DNA of 64,000 nucleotides, from assembly GCA_963920765.1 (NCBI GenBank), contig OY987243.1:3658001-3722000 (forward strand), read 5' to 3'. The notes beneath the pieces were generated by a model. The model had not been told where the DNA came from. It made no database searches and was given only the letters and a program-made list of their open reading frames with translations. Of this stretch, positions 12,531-24,775 are shown piece by piece. A program made the position numbers and the translations under genes. The stretch's first letter is position 1, and each line of letters opens with the position of its first letter. The stretch is from Ulota crispa (Eukaryota > Streptophyta > Bryopsida > Orthotrichales > Orthotrichaceae).

Positions 12531-13250
12531 CCTAAACACATACTTCTAATTACCACAAGTGACAAGCATCCACAAAGTGTTACAAGAACCATCTCTCTAC
12601 AAGCCTAAACCTCTAAATGAAGAAGTTGAAGTATCCAAGAACAAATGAAGACCCTACTAGGGTTTGTCTCCCTTTCTCTTCCCTCTCCAAAGGCACAAAG
12701 CTAAATGATATAAATAGAGAAGTTCATTGTTAGCAATGTATATTGTATCCACTGATAATGTATGCGCTATTTTTTCTCCAATATTTTTTTGGGATTGAAA
12801 AAATGATATCCCACTCCAATATATGATATATAGATACTTAAAATAAATCCTTTGTATGAACTAAAATCAATCCCATAAACAAATTTAAAAATGACATATT
12901 CCAATCTCACATGTGAAAACTCAAATTTAATGATTGTAAATAATTTATTTTAATTAATAAGAATAGATCATAAAACAACATGCAATGACAATTTGCCAAG
13001 TTTCCTAAATCTTTTATTTCTCCTCATTCCTTATCAAAATCCTATTCAATTAAAATTCTAAGTATTAAGAATATATATTTTACAAAAATGATCAAATCAC
13101 GGCTTAACAATTAATTTTAATTATGGATAACCATATTTTTTTGACCAATTTTATTTTTCATTTAAACTTAAATATCATGTGGTACATGTTGCAAAACCTT
13201 GTATTCAAGTGGTGACCATCCATTATTGTCCATAATATGCGATTTAGGCA
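12531..13250. other. AT-rich stretch, nothing recognised
   Basis: No open frames, terminal repeats or RNA genes seen. Confidence 0.4.
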
Positions 13251-13267
13251 AAGGAAGCCCATATACT

Positions 13268-13585
13268 ATAGGGAATAGTGTATGGCCTCTCTCTAAAATT
13301 TTATGAGATGTGGCCATACACTATTGCCCAAAGTGCATGCCCATGGCAAAGTGAGCCATACACTTTGAACAATAGTGTATGACCTCTTTTTAAAATTGTA
13401 TGAAGTGTGGCCATACACTATTGTTCAAAATGTGTGGCTCATTCCAGAATGAGCCACACACTTTGAACAACATTGTATGGCCACACCTCATACAATTTTA
13501 AAAAGAGGCCATACACTACTGTTCAAATTGTATGGCCACTCCAAAGTGAGCCATACACTCTTAATTCCAGTGTATGGCCACCCAA
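13268..13585. repeat. Long imperfect fold-back repeat
   Basis: Two arms of about 70 bases (about 13374-13443 and 13447-13518) are inverse copies with about six differences, centred at about 13446. The motif 'ggccatacactattg' also occurs as a direct repeat in 13268-13380 and again in 13519-13585. The transcript would form a long hairpin. No coding function is apparent. Confidence 0.75.
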
Positions 13586-13830
13586 CTTGCCGCGAGGGCC
13601 AGAACAACGAACTTGCCGCAATGAATTTGGAGTAATGAGGGTGGATAAACCTAATCCAGAAATCCAGCTCCGGAGCACCAGCCGATATCCAGACTGGAGA
13701 CAGCGGGTATCCATGGGCAGAGAAGGGCAGAAGAAAGCTAGAAAGCTAGGCAGGAGAAGGCGGGCAAGTGGGCAGAGGCGTTTGACGAGAAGCGACTGGG
13801 ACTTAGTGCCAAGGGTTGCCCCCACCACAG
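13586..13830. other. Local GC-rich island, origin unknown
   Basis: This 245-base block is clearly richer in G+C than its surroundings. Frames are open on both strands across it, but the protein has low complexity and is not recognised. It may be a captured piece of a host gene promoter or exon. Confidence 0.35.
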
Positions 13831-15500
13831 TAACTTATGGGAAGTTTTATGGGAAATCAATACATTTCCTAGTTTTGTTGATTAGGTTTGGCGATGTTTT
13901 TTTCACTCCGTGGCTGCCTAAAGCTCACTTTTTTCTTGGTGCAAATGTGTCATTTCTATTTACCATTCAATAAATTGCCGAATTTTTGAATTTCTCCTTG
14001 GCATATTCCCAAAACGTAATGTGTAAAGTTGGATTTTTTTTTTCATTATTACATGAAATTTTTAAAGGGGTTCATGCGTAATTTATGGTCTCATAATTTC
14101 ATGTTCTTAAGAGGAGTTGAACTTGACCAAGCCTCCACCTTCTTGCAAATAAGAAATGTTGCTTTTGAAAAATGTGTGGATCCAAAAGAGGGTACATGCA
14201 TTTTCTTAAAGGCTAGTTAGTACAACAAAACAACACATGTAATTCAACCCAACTTACTATTTTGAGAATCAAGTCAAACAAACATAAAACATTGTTTGAA
14301 TTGAGGCCAATTAAGAAAATAATGTATTTTAAAAGGTTAACATAAAAAAACAAAAGTTGATTTCATTTTTCCACAAAAAATTATCATTAACCCCTAAAGG
14401 CCCAAACCCTCTTTTCTGTGAAAGTCACTAAAAACTGCCACTTTGGGGGGAATGAGTAGAAAAGTAGGAAATAAACTTTGTTTTGCAAATCCAATAGTAG
14501 GATTTTGCGTTAGACTAGAAGAGGTACTGTGGGAAAAAATTAGGTCATTCTAGATGAAAAGGAGGGAGATATTTACATCTGAAGGGAAAAAAAGGTTTTC
14601 TTTTGTGTTGTCCAAAAAATTCAAAAGCCTTTGACCACTCTTACATGACTAAAATAGCTCTACAAAAAGTTGAGATTTCTTTTTTCCATGTAGAAGACCA
14701 AGTTAGGTATGTGTGGGAAAATCTTCAAATCAATTGGAACTATACAACACATGGGAAAAAAATAGTAAGTAAAAAGAAATAGAGAATGAGTAAAATCACT
14801 AAATTGTTAAGAATTTAATTATTAAAATGAAAAATGCAAATCCTAATGGTTATAATGTTGTAATAAGAAATCTACTTCCTTTAGTTTAGTTTTTATTTCC
14901 AAATATTGAATACTGTGGAAAATAGAGGACTTCAAAGTTTATTTTAGAGTAGAGAACTCATAATTGCCTACAAACAAAAACTCCTCATAATTTTCATCTC
15001 ATTGATTGAAATTGAATGATTAAAAGCTTCCCACATATAAAAAAAATCTAAAGAACCAATTTTAGATTATTATTTTTAAAGGATACAGTTTTTAAAGAAA
15101 TTTTTGGGCTGCTTAGATTGCCCTCCCTCCCTCGGGTTGCAAAAATTCTTGCATAACTTCTTTGCCAAATATTAGAATGAAGAAAAAATTAGATGCCTGT
15201 GTAGGTCTTGGGAATCCCCACCTTCAATAAAAGTTTCAAAAAATGACACAAAATAGTTTTGCTATAGGTACATGCCCAAAATCCATTTGTCCCCCTAGGG
15301 GACAATTGAGGGGTTAATGATAGATCCAACACCTCATTTGGCCCTTCCAAAGCAGTTCTAAGCATGGCATCTAAATTCTTGCTCCAAATTCACAACACAA
15401 TCTTGCTTTTGCAAGTCAAACTCAAAGACAAAAAAAAGACCCCTCTCACTTGGTTGCCACTCCTTGCCATCTTGAGCTCTTCAAGATTAGATTCTAAATC
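13825..15500. repeat. Dispersed repeat R2, copy 1 (carries an insertion)
   Basis: This copy aligns with 47335-48190 over its whole length (shared words 'gggaagttttatgg', 'gtggatccaaaagagggc' with one change, 'ttgcttttgcaagtcaaact'). It is interrupted by the TTAA element at 14391-15313, which the other copy lacks. R2 is non-coding and its own ends are unclear. Confidence 0.7.
14391..15313. mobile_element. TTAA-flanked TIR element, 923 bp, inserted in repeat R2
   Basis: TTAA occurs at 14387-14390 and 15314-15317. The left end is CCCCTAAAGGCCC and the right end is the inverse of CCCCTCAATTGTCC. The interior is closely related to 32392-33745 (for example 'aaaaaattaggtcattctagatg' shortened here). 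The corresponding empty site is at 48000-48003 (TCAA within 'atcatcaatgata'), so the duplicated target is the tetranucleotide TTAA. No transposase frame is present. Confidence 0.8.
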
Positions 15501-16428
15501 AAATGTATACATTAGGATTAGATTCTAGACCATTTGATTTGTGAGATGTTGTTTATTTGTAAAGTTGAATGTTGCATTACCCATACATGTCCAACTCACA
15601 CAAAGTGTGTGCTTGTATACTAATATATGTATATATATACATATATATAGAGAGATGTGGACAAAAAGATCCATTCCTCACTCAAATCCTTTCCATGTAA
15701 TTAATTTTTCACCAAATCTAAAACCAATGACATATTTAAAAGCTTATAAAGGGAGAAAACATGCATCAAATTTTGAAACATAGAGTATTCCAACTCTATG
15801 CCTTTAACCCGTGCCAAGTGTAATTTTGCACTATCAAATATGCTGTATTCATCAACTTTTAATCTTCCACCAACAATTTTTTAGCTTTTAACCACCTTTT
15901 GGAGCTTGAAATTGCCTCAACTCAAGCAAGCCTCTTGTAGAAAAAAGAGGGAAACAGTGCACTAAAATTTGACATGAATCAAATTAGGGGAAGTGTTAAT
16001 AAAAAATCATTTAGAAAAAACATCAAATTATGATTACAATGATTTTAAAATCATTACAAGTCCACCATCAGTCTACGACCAATACATTCTCACCCCGTTA
16101 TTAGAGCTTTCAACATACATAATTTTAAATTTTAGATTTAGTGAAGTATTGATGGTGTGGGAGGGGTGTGATTGAGGAATGGATATTTGTATCCTTGTCT
16201 CTATATAGATATATAGGGAATTACTATTGCAACACCCTAAATTGCTAACGGGACACCCCTTGTGAGCATGATACTTGATAATTTAATGTTTTTATTTATT
16301 TGTTTATTCAAGTGGTCCATCATTCTTCCAATCATGGCATTATTACCTCCTTGAAAGAAAATAAGAAAAGCACAAATTTTTGTTGAAATATCAGTGCACC
16401 AGTACTATTTTTTTGATGTCTTTTTGCT
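15501..16428. other. AT-rich stretch, nothing recognised
   Basis: There are only short TA-rich runs near 15620-15650 and small frames without protein character. Confidence 0.4.
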
Positions 16429-16432
16429 TTAT

Positions 16433-17343
16433 CCCCTAAAAGCCCAAGGAGCCCACTTTAGGCTTTAAGAGAACTCGGACAGGCTCTATTGACTTCATAA
16501 TTTCAAAATTTTTCATGAGATTTTTAGGATGGATGCTACTCATCATAACCTACATGTGAAGCTTTATTTCATGTCATTCCAATAAGTAATGCAAAAATTA
16601 TAAGGTTTTTTCAATTTCAATGTCAAACTGGGCAGCAAAAAATATATTCTAAAATTTTTATTTTTATTTTTATATAATTTTATAGAATGATACCTACTTA
16701 AAAAAATTGAATCACTCAATTCCAAATAATGAGGTAAGAGTTAAAAGGAGTTTTATTTTGCGGGCAATGAAGGTAGGAAGAGGGTAGAAAAAACATATAA
16801 AGTTATCTTTTACTCTCAATTTTGAAAATTTTCAAATGAAAATGAAAACTAAAGTTACGAATTGTTTGTTAGAGCATTCTCACCATTGGGATTAACAATT
16901 TTCAAATTCTTCCAAAACTTATTAGCATATAAGTTACATCTTTCATTCATCAATACCTTTCACTTTACAATTTTTGTAAAAATAAATCCAAAGTTTTTTT
17001 TGGTTATATTTTTTATATATGCTTTCAACTTGTTTTCCAACATATTGCAAAAATTGCACAAGAAATACAACATACGTGTTTTTCTCTAAAAAGTTTGAAA
17101 AACAAAATTTCACCTTCTAGAAGGATTAGAAAAACCTACATTTTGAAGTTTGGATACATTGATCTTGCAATTGGTGGGGATGTTCATTTTGAAATTTTGG
17201 GACAATGTTGTTGTGCAAGTCAACTAAAGGATCCTATAGTTGGATTTTTGAAAAAGTAAGTTTCAATGAATATTTAGACCCTAGTTTGGGGACTAGTATT
17301 TTGAAGCAGTTTTGGGCCTCTAAACACAAAAGAATTTTAGGGG
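16433..17343. mobile_element. TTAA-type TIR element, 911 bp
   Basis: The left flank TTAT (probably a changed TTAA) precedes CCCCTAAAAGCCCAAGG. The right end is ttttagggg followed by TTAA (17344-17347). Nine terminal bases are perfectly inverted. The interior is AT-rich and non-coding. Confidence 0.55.
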
Positions 17344-17482
17344 TTAAGTAACTCAAAAGTCCTATATTTTTAGTTTCAAATTTAAGCACACCTTTTTTTT
17401 TCTAGTATAGCCTTAGAAAGATAAAGGTGAAATGAATCTTTTGATCCAAATAAAAAAATCAGTATTAAAAATCACATTTCAT

Positions 17483-17682
17483 NNNNNNNNNNNNNNNNNN
17501 NNNNNNNNNNNNNNNNNNNNNNNNNNNNNNNNNNNNNNNNNNNNNNNNNNNNNNNNNNNNNNNNNNNNNNNNNNNNNNNNNNNNNNNNNNNNNNNNNNNN
17601 NNNNNNNNNNNNNNNNNNNNNNNNNNNNNNNNNNNNNNNNNNNNNNNNNNNNNNNNNNNNNNNNNNNNNNNNNNNNNNNNNN
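17483..17682. other. Assembly gap, 200 N
   Basis: Exactly 200 unresolved bases. The round number suggests a scaffold gap of arbitrary size. Frames crossing it are meaningless. Confidence 0.99.
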
Positions 17683-18762
17683 TAAACTTCTTTTAAAAAC
17701 AAATCAAACCTTGTAACTAAAAGAGTGTAGGAAAACAAAGAAACTTGGACTTTGAATAAGCTTAAATGTGAAATTTAATTCAAATTACAAAGATTGCAAG
17801 AATTTACATGTATTGGTTTGGTTAGCTTTTCAAGTAATACCAATGTCTTTCTTATATATAAACATTATGTTTAGCAATCATTGCAAAAGAAAATCATGTA
17901 ACAAAGAATCTTCTTTTCTTAGTTCTCAAAATTCCTTAAAAACCTAAATAGGTTTTAAAGCTTTTGAGCAATCTTGCAAGTTGAATAATTGAATATGGGT
18001 ACCGTTGCAATATTTTCCCTAAAACAAAAAGTTGCAATGCTAATGTGTGAATTATTTGAGTTGGATTTTGGCTTCATATGCATTTTCTAGGGGTAGTTTC
18101 AATATATTCTTGCCAAAAGGGGCATTTTTATGATTTAACATGGCTTGTAAAAACTTGCCAAATAAATGATTCCTATTGGGCAATGATGTGAGTATTTATT
18201 TATTCATGAGCTAAAATTCCAATAAATAGAACCATACCTTCTTTTGCTTATTTATTTTTTCAGTGATTTTTCTATAACTTTTTTGGTATAATCATGATTC
18301 CATGATCCGCCATTGCAATTAACAACATGCTCTTTCTTGAATTTAATAAAAAGATTTCACATGATTAGTCATGAGAGTGTTCTTCACATGGTCATCTTAA
18401 TGCAAATTCCATGGTAATTGCATAAAGTACAATAAAGTTGCTGATTTTGATAAAAACCTTGTAAATCCATGGATGTACAATAGTGTAAACTTTGCAGATC
18501 AAATTCCACATCCTCTAATTTTCATTGAGTTTTGGAATAGAAAGGCACACTTGGGCATGCAAGGAATTTTTTTTGGCTCAAAATGCAAAAAAATACATGG
18601 AACTAACAAGATGTTTACATTGTTTTGCAAACATTGAAGCTATGTTTTTAAATTAATAATTTTCAACAAAGTCAATTATTTCTATTCAATAGTAACAACA
18701 TATTAGCCATTTTGACACTTTTGGGAGGAAAAATTGTACATATAAAAAATTATTGGTATATA
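17683..18762. other. AT-rich stretch, nothing recognised
   Basis: No open frames of note and no terminal repeats seen. Confidence 0.4.
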
Positions 18763-18905
18763 CATTACCAGAAAAATGTGTCCTAAATGATTAGTTCATA
18801 ATGATTTCAAATATTGACAATGACTATTATATGATTCAATTGTAATCATCATAAACATTTGCAATCATTGTGAACCAATCATTTGAGGCAAATTTTCTAG
18901 TAGAG
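18763..18905. mobile_element. Small fold-back MITE with CACTA-like ends
   Basis: The left end cattaccagaaaaatgtg and the right end, read inversely as ctctactagaaaatttg, continue into a matching inverted stretch around 'aaatgatt.gttca.aatgatt'. The pattern ACTAGAAAA recalls CACTA transposon ends. It is 143 bp and non-coding. Confidence 0.45.
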
Positions 18906-19184
18906 ATACAACAAAAAATATGACAAATTTAAAGCAATATATACCGTAAAGGGATTGAATAGCGTTTATTTTGAATGAGTAGTATGAATATTAAATTTTG
19001 CTACAAATAATAAGAAATAGTATTTGAGAATATGAAAGCGGTAATTGCTTCAGACCTTGTAGTCCTGTACGGTCGGCAACTGAGGTAGGCACGGCCATGT
19101 ACTGAGCAGGTCAGTGATCCGCTGTAAAATAACCTTCTCCCCACCGCGTGAAGTCAGAGCAAAGATGCTTCTCGATATTTCACT

Positions 19185-19260
19185 CCACTACTACGTGGCA
19201 GTGCCTCAGATGTTTAAACACGTGGCAGCTCTTTGTCCGACACGTTAGTGGCCTAGTTGG
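19185..19260 (+). promoter_or_regulatory. ACGTGGC (ABRE/G-box type) motifs upstream of the C2 gene
   Basis: Two copies of ACGTGGC occur (in ctacgtggcag at about 19194 and aacacgtggcag at about 19219), with a third ACACGT nearby (about 19240). They lie about 300-350 bases before the C2 gene ATG. ABRE-type motifs bind bZIP factors in abscisic-acid and stress responses. That use here is inferred. Confidence 0.5.
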
Positions 19261-19534
19261 CAGCTTCGAAGAAGAGCCAGCGGCGTTGTTGCCGCTCTCA
19301 CGACTCCCTCTCCGACACGGAGCCACCACCCGCGCATCACCTCTCTTCTCCATAATACATATCGTCCATCCTCCCCTGTCGCATTGCATATTTAGTTTCT
19401 CCATGCTGCTTCTTGACTTTGAAAGGTAGAGTTTAGTTTCTATTTTCGCGATCTGGATCAAGTTTACGCAGAGTGTGTGCGTTATTTTCAGATTGAACGT
19501 GAGCAAAGGGGCAATAGTAGCAGACTCCATAGCT

Positions 19535-20360
19535 ATGGGGTCGCAGCGGGAGGTAGAGGTTACGGTGCTTTCGGCACAGGACTTGAAGAATGTGAAGCTA
19601 ACAGGGGGATCCATGAACCCTTACTGCGTAGCGTGGGTTCAGCCTCACGTGAAGAAGGCTGGTGCAGTCAACAATGGCGGAGGTGTTAATCCTACTTGGA
19701 ACTCTGTCATCAAGCTTCCTGTTGACGAGAGTCTGATCGAGCAAGGGAACGCCAACGTGACGGTGGAGATTTACAATCATGGCAAATTCTCAAACAAGTT
19801 CATTGGGTTGGCGCATGTGCCTATTTCTGCCCAAAAAGGTCAAACGGGAGGAACTTCGTTTCAGGTTAGAGCTTGTTCTGTCTTTTGCTTACCCTACGAT
19901 TGTGTTGACTTTTTGGGAATGATGTTTGTTTGTTTGTTTGAGATGAAATTTGCTTAAAATAATGGATGACGATGTGCAGGTTCGGAAAAAGTCGGGGAAG
20001 AACCAGGGTGTGATAAACGTAGCGGTGAAGCTGGGAAGGATCTTGACAGAAGAAGAAATAGCGAAGAGTGCACCTCCAGTCATGGCATACCCGGCCATGG
20101 GTATGGGTGGGCAGAGCTCGCAGCAACAATTCTATGGTCAGCGAGGCCAACAATATCCGCAACAGTATCAGCAGCAGCAGTATCCCCAGCAGCAGTATGT
20201 GTACCAGCAAGCGCAGCCGAGGAGAGGCGCAGGCGGTTTTGGGGGGGCAGGCATGGGATTGGGCGCTGGGCTGTTGGGCGGAATGCTGCTTGGTGGGGCT
20301 ATGGATGGTGGAATGGATGGGGGCGGTGGAGGATGCGGCGGTGGAGGCTGCGGCGGTTAA
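19535..20360 (+). CDS. C2-domain protein, SRC2-like, with Gln- and Gly/Cys-rich tail
   Basis: There are two exons, 19535-19864 and 19980-20360, with a 115-base GT-AG intron, giving a 236-residue product. The ATG at 19535 was chosen because the C2 domain begins immediately after it (MGSQREVEVTVLSAQDLKN). Residues 5-125 form a single C2 domain with the plant SRC2 signature (NPYCVAWVQP, NPTWNSVIKLPV, FSNKFIGLAHVPIS). One loop Asp usual in Ca2+-binding C2 domains is Asn (SMNPY), so calcium binding may be reduced. A Gln/Tyr-rich segment (QQYPQQYQQQQYP) follows, then a hydrophobic Gly-rich stretch (GLGAGLLGGMLLGGAMDGG) and a Gly-Cys terminus, as in SRC2 proteins, which associate with membranes and respond to cold. 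It is intact and the ABRE-like motifs upstream fit stress regulation. The closest function is inferred from family resemblance. Confidence 0.88.
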
Positions 20361-21636
20361 TATCGCTGCCATCCGATCTCTTTAATTTAGCGTAGTCCTT
20401 GTACATAAACCTGTGCAGGTTAGAGTTGTACTTTGTTCGTATGAAGGTCAGGTTGCTCGTCCCTGTACCAGGTGAAGTAGCAGCAGGGGTCGATCTAAAA
20501 TTTTCCAATAAATTTTGACACTGTGGTAGTCTGGACTCTGGAAAATCTTCTTTGGTCGTCAGGACTACAAAATGTTCTCTCTTTGATATGCACATGGGTT
20601 TTCATTCTGTGCTTAACAAAGGTGCCACAGATTGAGAACTCCAATTTTTTAGGGAATTGCGACTGAGTTTTCACAAGTGAAATAACACACCTGAACATAT
20701 ATTGCTAGACTTTATCTATCTATGCCACTGGTTTACATTGTAACATCTGGATGTGAAGGGAGGACTGTTTTCATGTGTAACTTCGGATTGGGTTGTTGTT
20801 ATGTCGCATTGTTACTAATATTCTTTGTTACTATTGTAGCACACGAGGATTGTGTGTAAAATCAGAGGAGTTTACTTTACCAACGTACGCATCTGTCTTT
20901 GTAATTACTTGTCAGACAACCTCTGTTTATCAGCAATCTGTCGGAGCACGTGTCATGCAGTATTTGTAAGCTAACGGTTGTTGGAAAGGACAGCTCACGC
21001 TATCACTGTGCATGAAGGTTTGGTAGAATTGGTAGCGGCACAATCTGTTGTTTTATTATGACAGCAGCTTGTACATTGGAACATAAATTTGATAACTTTA
21101 TACAGAACATTGTATCATATATGGTTGACACATACGCAAGGAAGAATTCAGTAAAAAGAGACTATGTAAATAAAATAAATCGGAGCACATAGCATTTGCA
21201 CTTGGACACTGAATGATTGTTCACTTCTTCTTTTGCCGCTTTTCACAAATAGTCTACAGCTTTTATGCATACGATGAACTTATCTGCTGCTAAGAGAGAG
21301 CAAAGAGACAAGGGTAGAAAGAAGTTCTTGACTGGATGCCTTATTCTCATTTCAATCCTCATGCCGTATACTTAACTGTATACTCCCATAACATTCAGTA
21401 GCACTCAGCAGGTCTACCCTCCCTCCAACTGAAGAGTGTGAATACTCCACACTCTTTCATCCAATTGGATGAGAGAGTGTGTAGTATTCCACACCCATTA
21501 GTAGTTAAGAGGATACTTGGTTGAATTTGATAAAGAGTTTATGAAAGAGAAGCTTAGTTTAGTGCACATACGTCGCATATAAACCCTCAAAAGAATGCCC
21601 AAAAGAATTAAGGTAATCGTATCCATATCCGAGCAT
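20361..21636. other. 3' region of the C2 gene and spacer
   Basis: Probable 3' untranslated sequence follows the stop codon. Around 21425-21495 'gagtgtg.a.tactccacac' occurs in inverted form, a possible hairpin. No gene was recognised. Confidence 0.4.
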
Positions 21637-21639
21637 GAA

Positions 21640-21983
21640 CCCCTAAACGTCGAAGAGGACAAAAACGTCTACTAGTTCTAAAAAAATTTGTGATTCAAAA
21701 AAAGTTGTTTTTCATTTGATTTTTTTTTTAGAAGTGACCATAAACACATGATCCATAATGGAAGACCTCTTGAGATGCATTCATTTTTTTGTAACCCAAA
21801 TTGTGATAAGATTCAGAAACATGGTGTTAGCTCCTAAGTTGCCCTTCTTGCAATTTTCATGAGGGCACCATGCACTGTTGACTTTTCCAACTTTTTGAAG
21901 CAATACTATTGGTGCCCATGTGCAAAACATTGTAGACTGCTACATGCGAGGCAAGGCACAGTGATCCATCCATCCTTTAAGGG
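21640..21983. mobile_element. TTAA-type TIR element, 344 bp
   Basis: The left end is CCCCTAAACGTCGAAG, preceded by TGAA. The right end is cctttaaggg followed by TTAA (21984-21987). The interior is the inverse of 48834-49157 (shared 'gagggcaccatgcact'). It is non-coding. Confidence 0.6.
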
Positions 21984-22490
21984 TTAAGGGTTTAGGGTAC
22001 TTCAAGGTCTTGGAAAATTCAAGAAAAAATTCTTAGGGTTAGCCTTTCAACAAGTTATCATGGAATGTAATTTTTGTGGAAAAAAATATTGTAGATTATT
22101 TTATATTAGAGGGCAAAGTTGTAGCTCACAAAGTCCTTATTAGCAACTCTAGATTACCATTGAAACTACTTTGATGTGTTCCTATACATGTGTTTGACAG
22201 TCCCAATCTCAACTGTCTCACAACAACTTAGCAATTGACATATGGCAAGATTTGCTTGTGCAAGTGACATTCATTGCTCCACTATGGGTTCAAGAGTGTG
22301 TGAGAACACTCCAAATGTAGAGTGCAGGAATGGGGACTGCTCACGTATGGGTACGGTTACCTTAGTCACTGAGTTATTTGGTCAATTCACTTGCCTGCAT
22401 GACATTACGTCAATCTCCATATCATATGCCTTGGTTGCCATTGTTTTAGAGATGATATTGTCACGTGTGACTATAATATCATAGTTCCAA

Positions 22491-23028
22491 GGGAAAATTT
22501 CATGGATACCCTTGAAGTTTGTCATATTTTCATAGATACCCCTACTTTTTCAAAAATTTCTCAAATACCCTTGGATAAATAAAAAAGGCATTTTTTGTTG
22601 TGGAAAATTTTGAAAAAGATCCCTATAATTTTTTGTATTCCAAAAAGCTACCTTTGTAATTGCTAAAATATCTCTGTAGGGGTTCAATAGTATGGTGCAA
22701 CTCTATTGTGGCAAGTAAAAAGGTTCCAACCACCTCCAAGCACCCATACATGATACAAAAGAACACCAAAATATCTTGTCTTAATTCACCTCTAAACAAG
22801 CAATTTAGTGCTAAACAATAAAGCTAATAACTTAATGTATTTGCATAATCACTTTACTAAATAAAGTGTTTGCAATATTGGGCATGGAAGCATTGCCTTG
22901 AACATGTGTGCAATTTAATGTATCATTGTAAAGTAGTATTTTACAAAATCCCTATAAGGATTTTTGCAATTTTGGAAATTTCAAGGGTATTCTTCAGCAA
23001 AATATAAGGGTGTTTTTCAAATTTTCCC
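22491..23028. mobile_element. MITE of the GGGAAAATTTCA family, 538 bp
   Basis: The ends gggaaaatttcatgg and caaattttccc are inverted. The interior has the family's repeated 'atacccttg' words. The flanks do not show a clear target duplication. Non-coding. Confidence 0.55.
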
Positions 23029-24440
23029 AATACTCAACCCGCAAAAAACTTTCCTAATGTTGAAGTAGTTAAAGAGGGGCAATCCTCCCTTGTAGCTTGC
23101 CCTTACAATCCCAATTTTTCAAGTGGTCACGAAGCTATCGCTGTTGCTAGACAACACTGACGCTTACAAATAGCTAGTCAGTACAATGCTAAAAATATCC
23201 ATGAAATTATGAATTACATGTTTAAAGTAGCATGTTTTAGAGTGCTGAATTATAACATTCAACCACTTCACTTTTAAGTAGATATTTAGACTCTAAAATT
23301 CACGGAAAGAAAGTGCTTGAGTATTGATAAAATTTTAATATTTTTATACAACTGGCGGTTTTATATTAATTAACGAAGATGTAAAAAAATCACAATCACA
23401 TTGGTTAAATTTCTCCTCTTTCACTTTACAATCCCCACTTACAAGAAGTGCTCTGAAAGAAATTCGTTGAAATAAACCACTACTTTTATAGGCCAATAAA
23501 TTGCAATTAAAAAAAGTTGAACAAAAGACCATCTATTCTCTGAAACAATAAAAAACAACAAACAAAGAAAAGAAGAAGAGTAAAACCACAAAAAAACAAG
23601 AGAGAAATTCTTTCACACAGTGGAGAAAGACATATCTAACTGGCTTGGAGGAAAATACTTTATTCATCCTCTACCCTAGCTTATTTGAGATCTTGAGTAT
23701 TTTATGAAAAAATATTGGTGGGACTTAGGTTAAAAGTTGGGGTTAAACCAAATGGTTGCCTAAAATCTTGAGCAAAATCCTACTTTCTTGGTATCAAAAC
23801 TTTTAAAAATACTACCATGTATACAAAATATATGTAGGTAAAATGCAAGGAAGTAGAACATGAGACTTGGGACATGGTTTGAATTGCCCCTAAAAAGTGT
23901 AATACATTCTCAATTAAAATTTCACAATAATCACACAAATGTTGCACCTACTAGGGCCGGTTCAAAAGTAATAGGTTTCATGCTTGGCTTAAGATACTTC
24001 ATATTTCCTGTTATAAAACTGGCAACAAACTGGAGTTCTTTAACACGAAGAAATCATGTCAGTGTTGAGTTTAAATCTAGACAAGAGCTTCAAGTGTCTT
24101 ATTTAATTAGAGATTTAGTGTCTTAGATAATTGGAGAAAGAATCTCTAGAAGTTGAGAACCTGCACTAAACAGTGCATTTAGGTTGCCTTAATAGGTTGC
24201 CTTGTAAAGTTACCTCATGCCTCATTGTTTGGCCACTTGCAGACGCATGTGACTCTCAAAATATTATGACTTCAATAATTTATGATTGGTTTATTTTTTT
24301 ACAATGTTGTTATTGTTGTTAAGTTCTTATTGTTATTTAAAATTTATTTGCTGAAATAATTATTGATAAAAATTACTGTAGTATCAATAAATATTTATAT
24401 AGTGTAAATTGTCAAGAAATTAATGTGGGGCAACCTAAAT
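23029..24440. other. Spacer, nothing recognised
   Basis: There are short frames only (for example 23860-24126), without recognisable protein character. 24440-24770 is somewhat GC-richer and directly precedes the U2 sequence. Confidence 0.35.
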
Positions 24441-24775
24441 GCGTGATTTAGTGTGCTGACAAGTTTGATGATGATTTTCGCGGGGTGACTTGTGGAGCCA
24501 GGCATTTTGCGAAGCCGTTCGTAGGTCTGCTTGGTGATGGCGGTCTCTGGCTCTTGCCTAGCACGACTTGGCTTGGAAGAAGCAAGTAGGCGGTAAAGAT
24601 GTAGATCCGATGGCAAGCACAGAATCGTAGCAAGATTGATGAGAGGCTGTCTCGGAGTTGGATGCATGCTGGAGGAGTTCCATACTTCCCAACGGTGGCG
24701 GATTTGCACCATAAGGGTTGATGAGAGGAAGGCAGGAATGGGGGTAGAAGAAGAGCGAGAGGAGAAAGAAGAAGC

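Noticed and set aside
13473-13973. 166-codon frame as a gene
   Set aside because: It starts inside the fold-back, crosses the GC-rich island and ends in repeat R2; the protein is not recognisable and an opposite frame is equally open.
17432-17738. Frames crossing the N run
   Set aside because: They consist mainly of unknown residues from the assembly gap.
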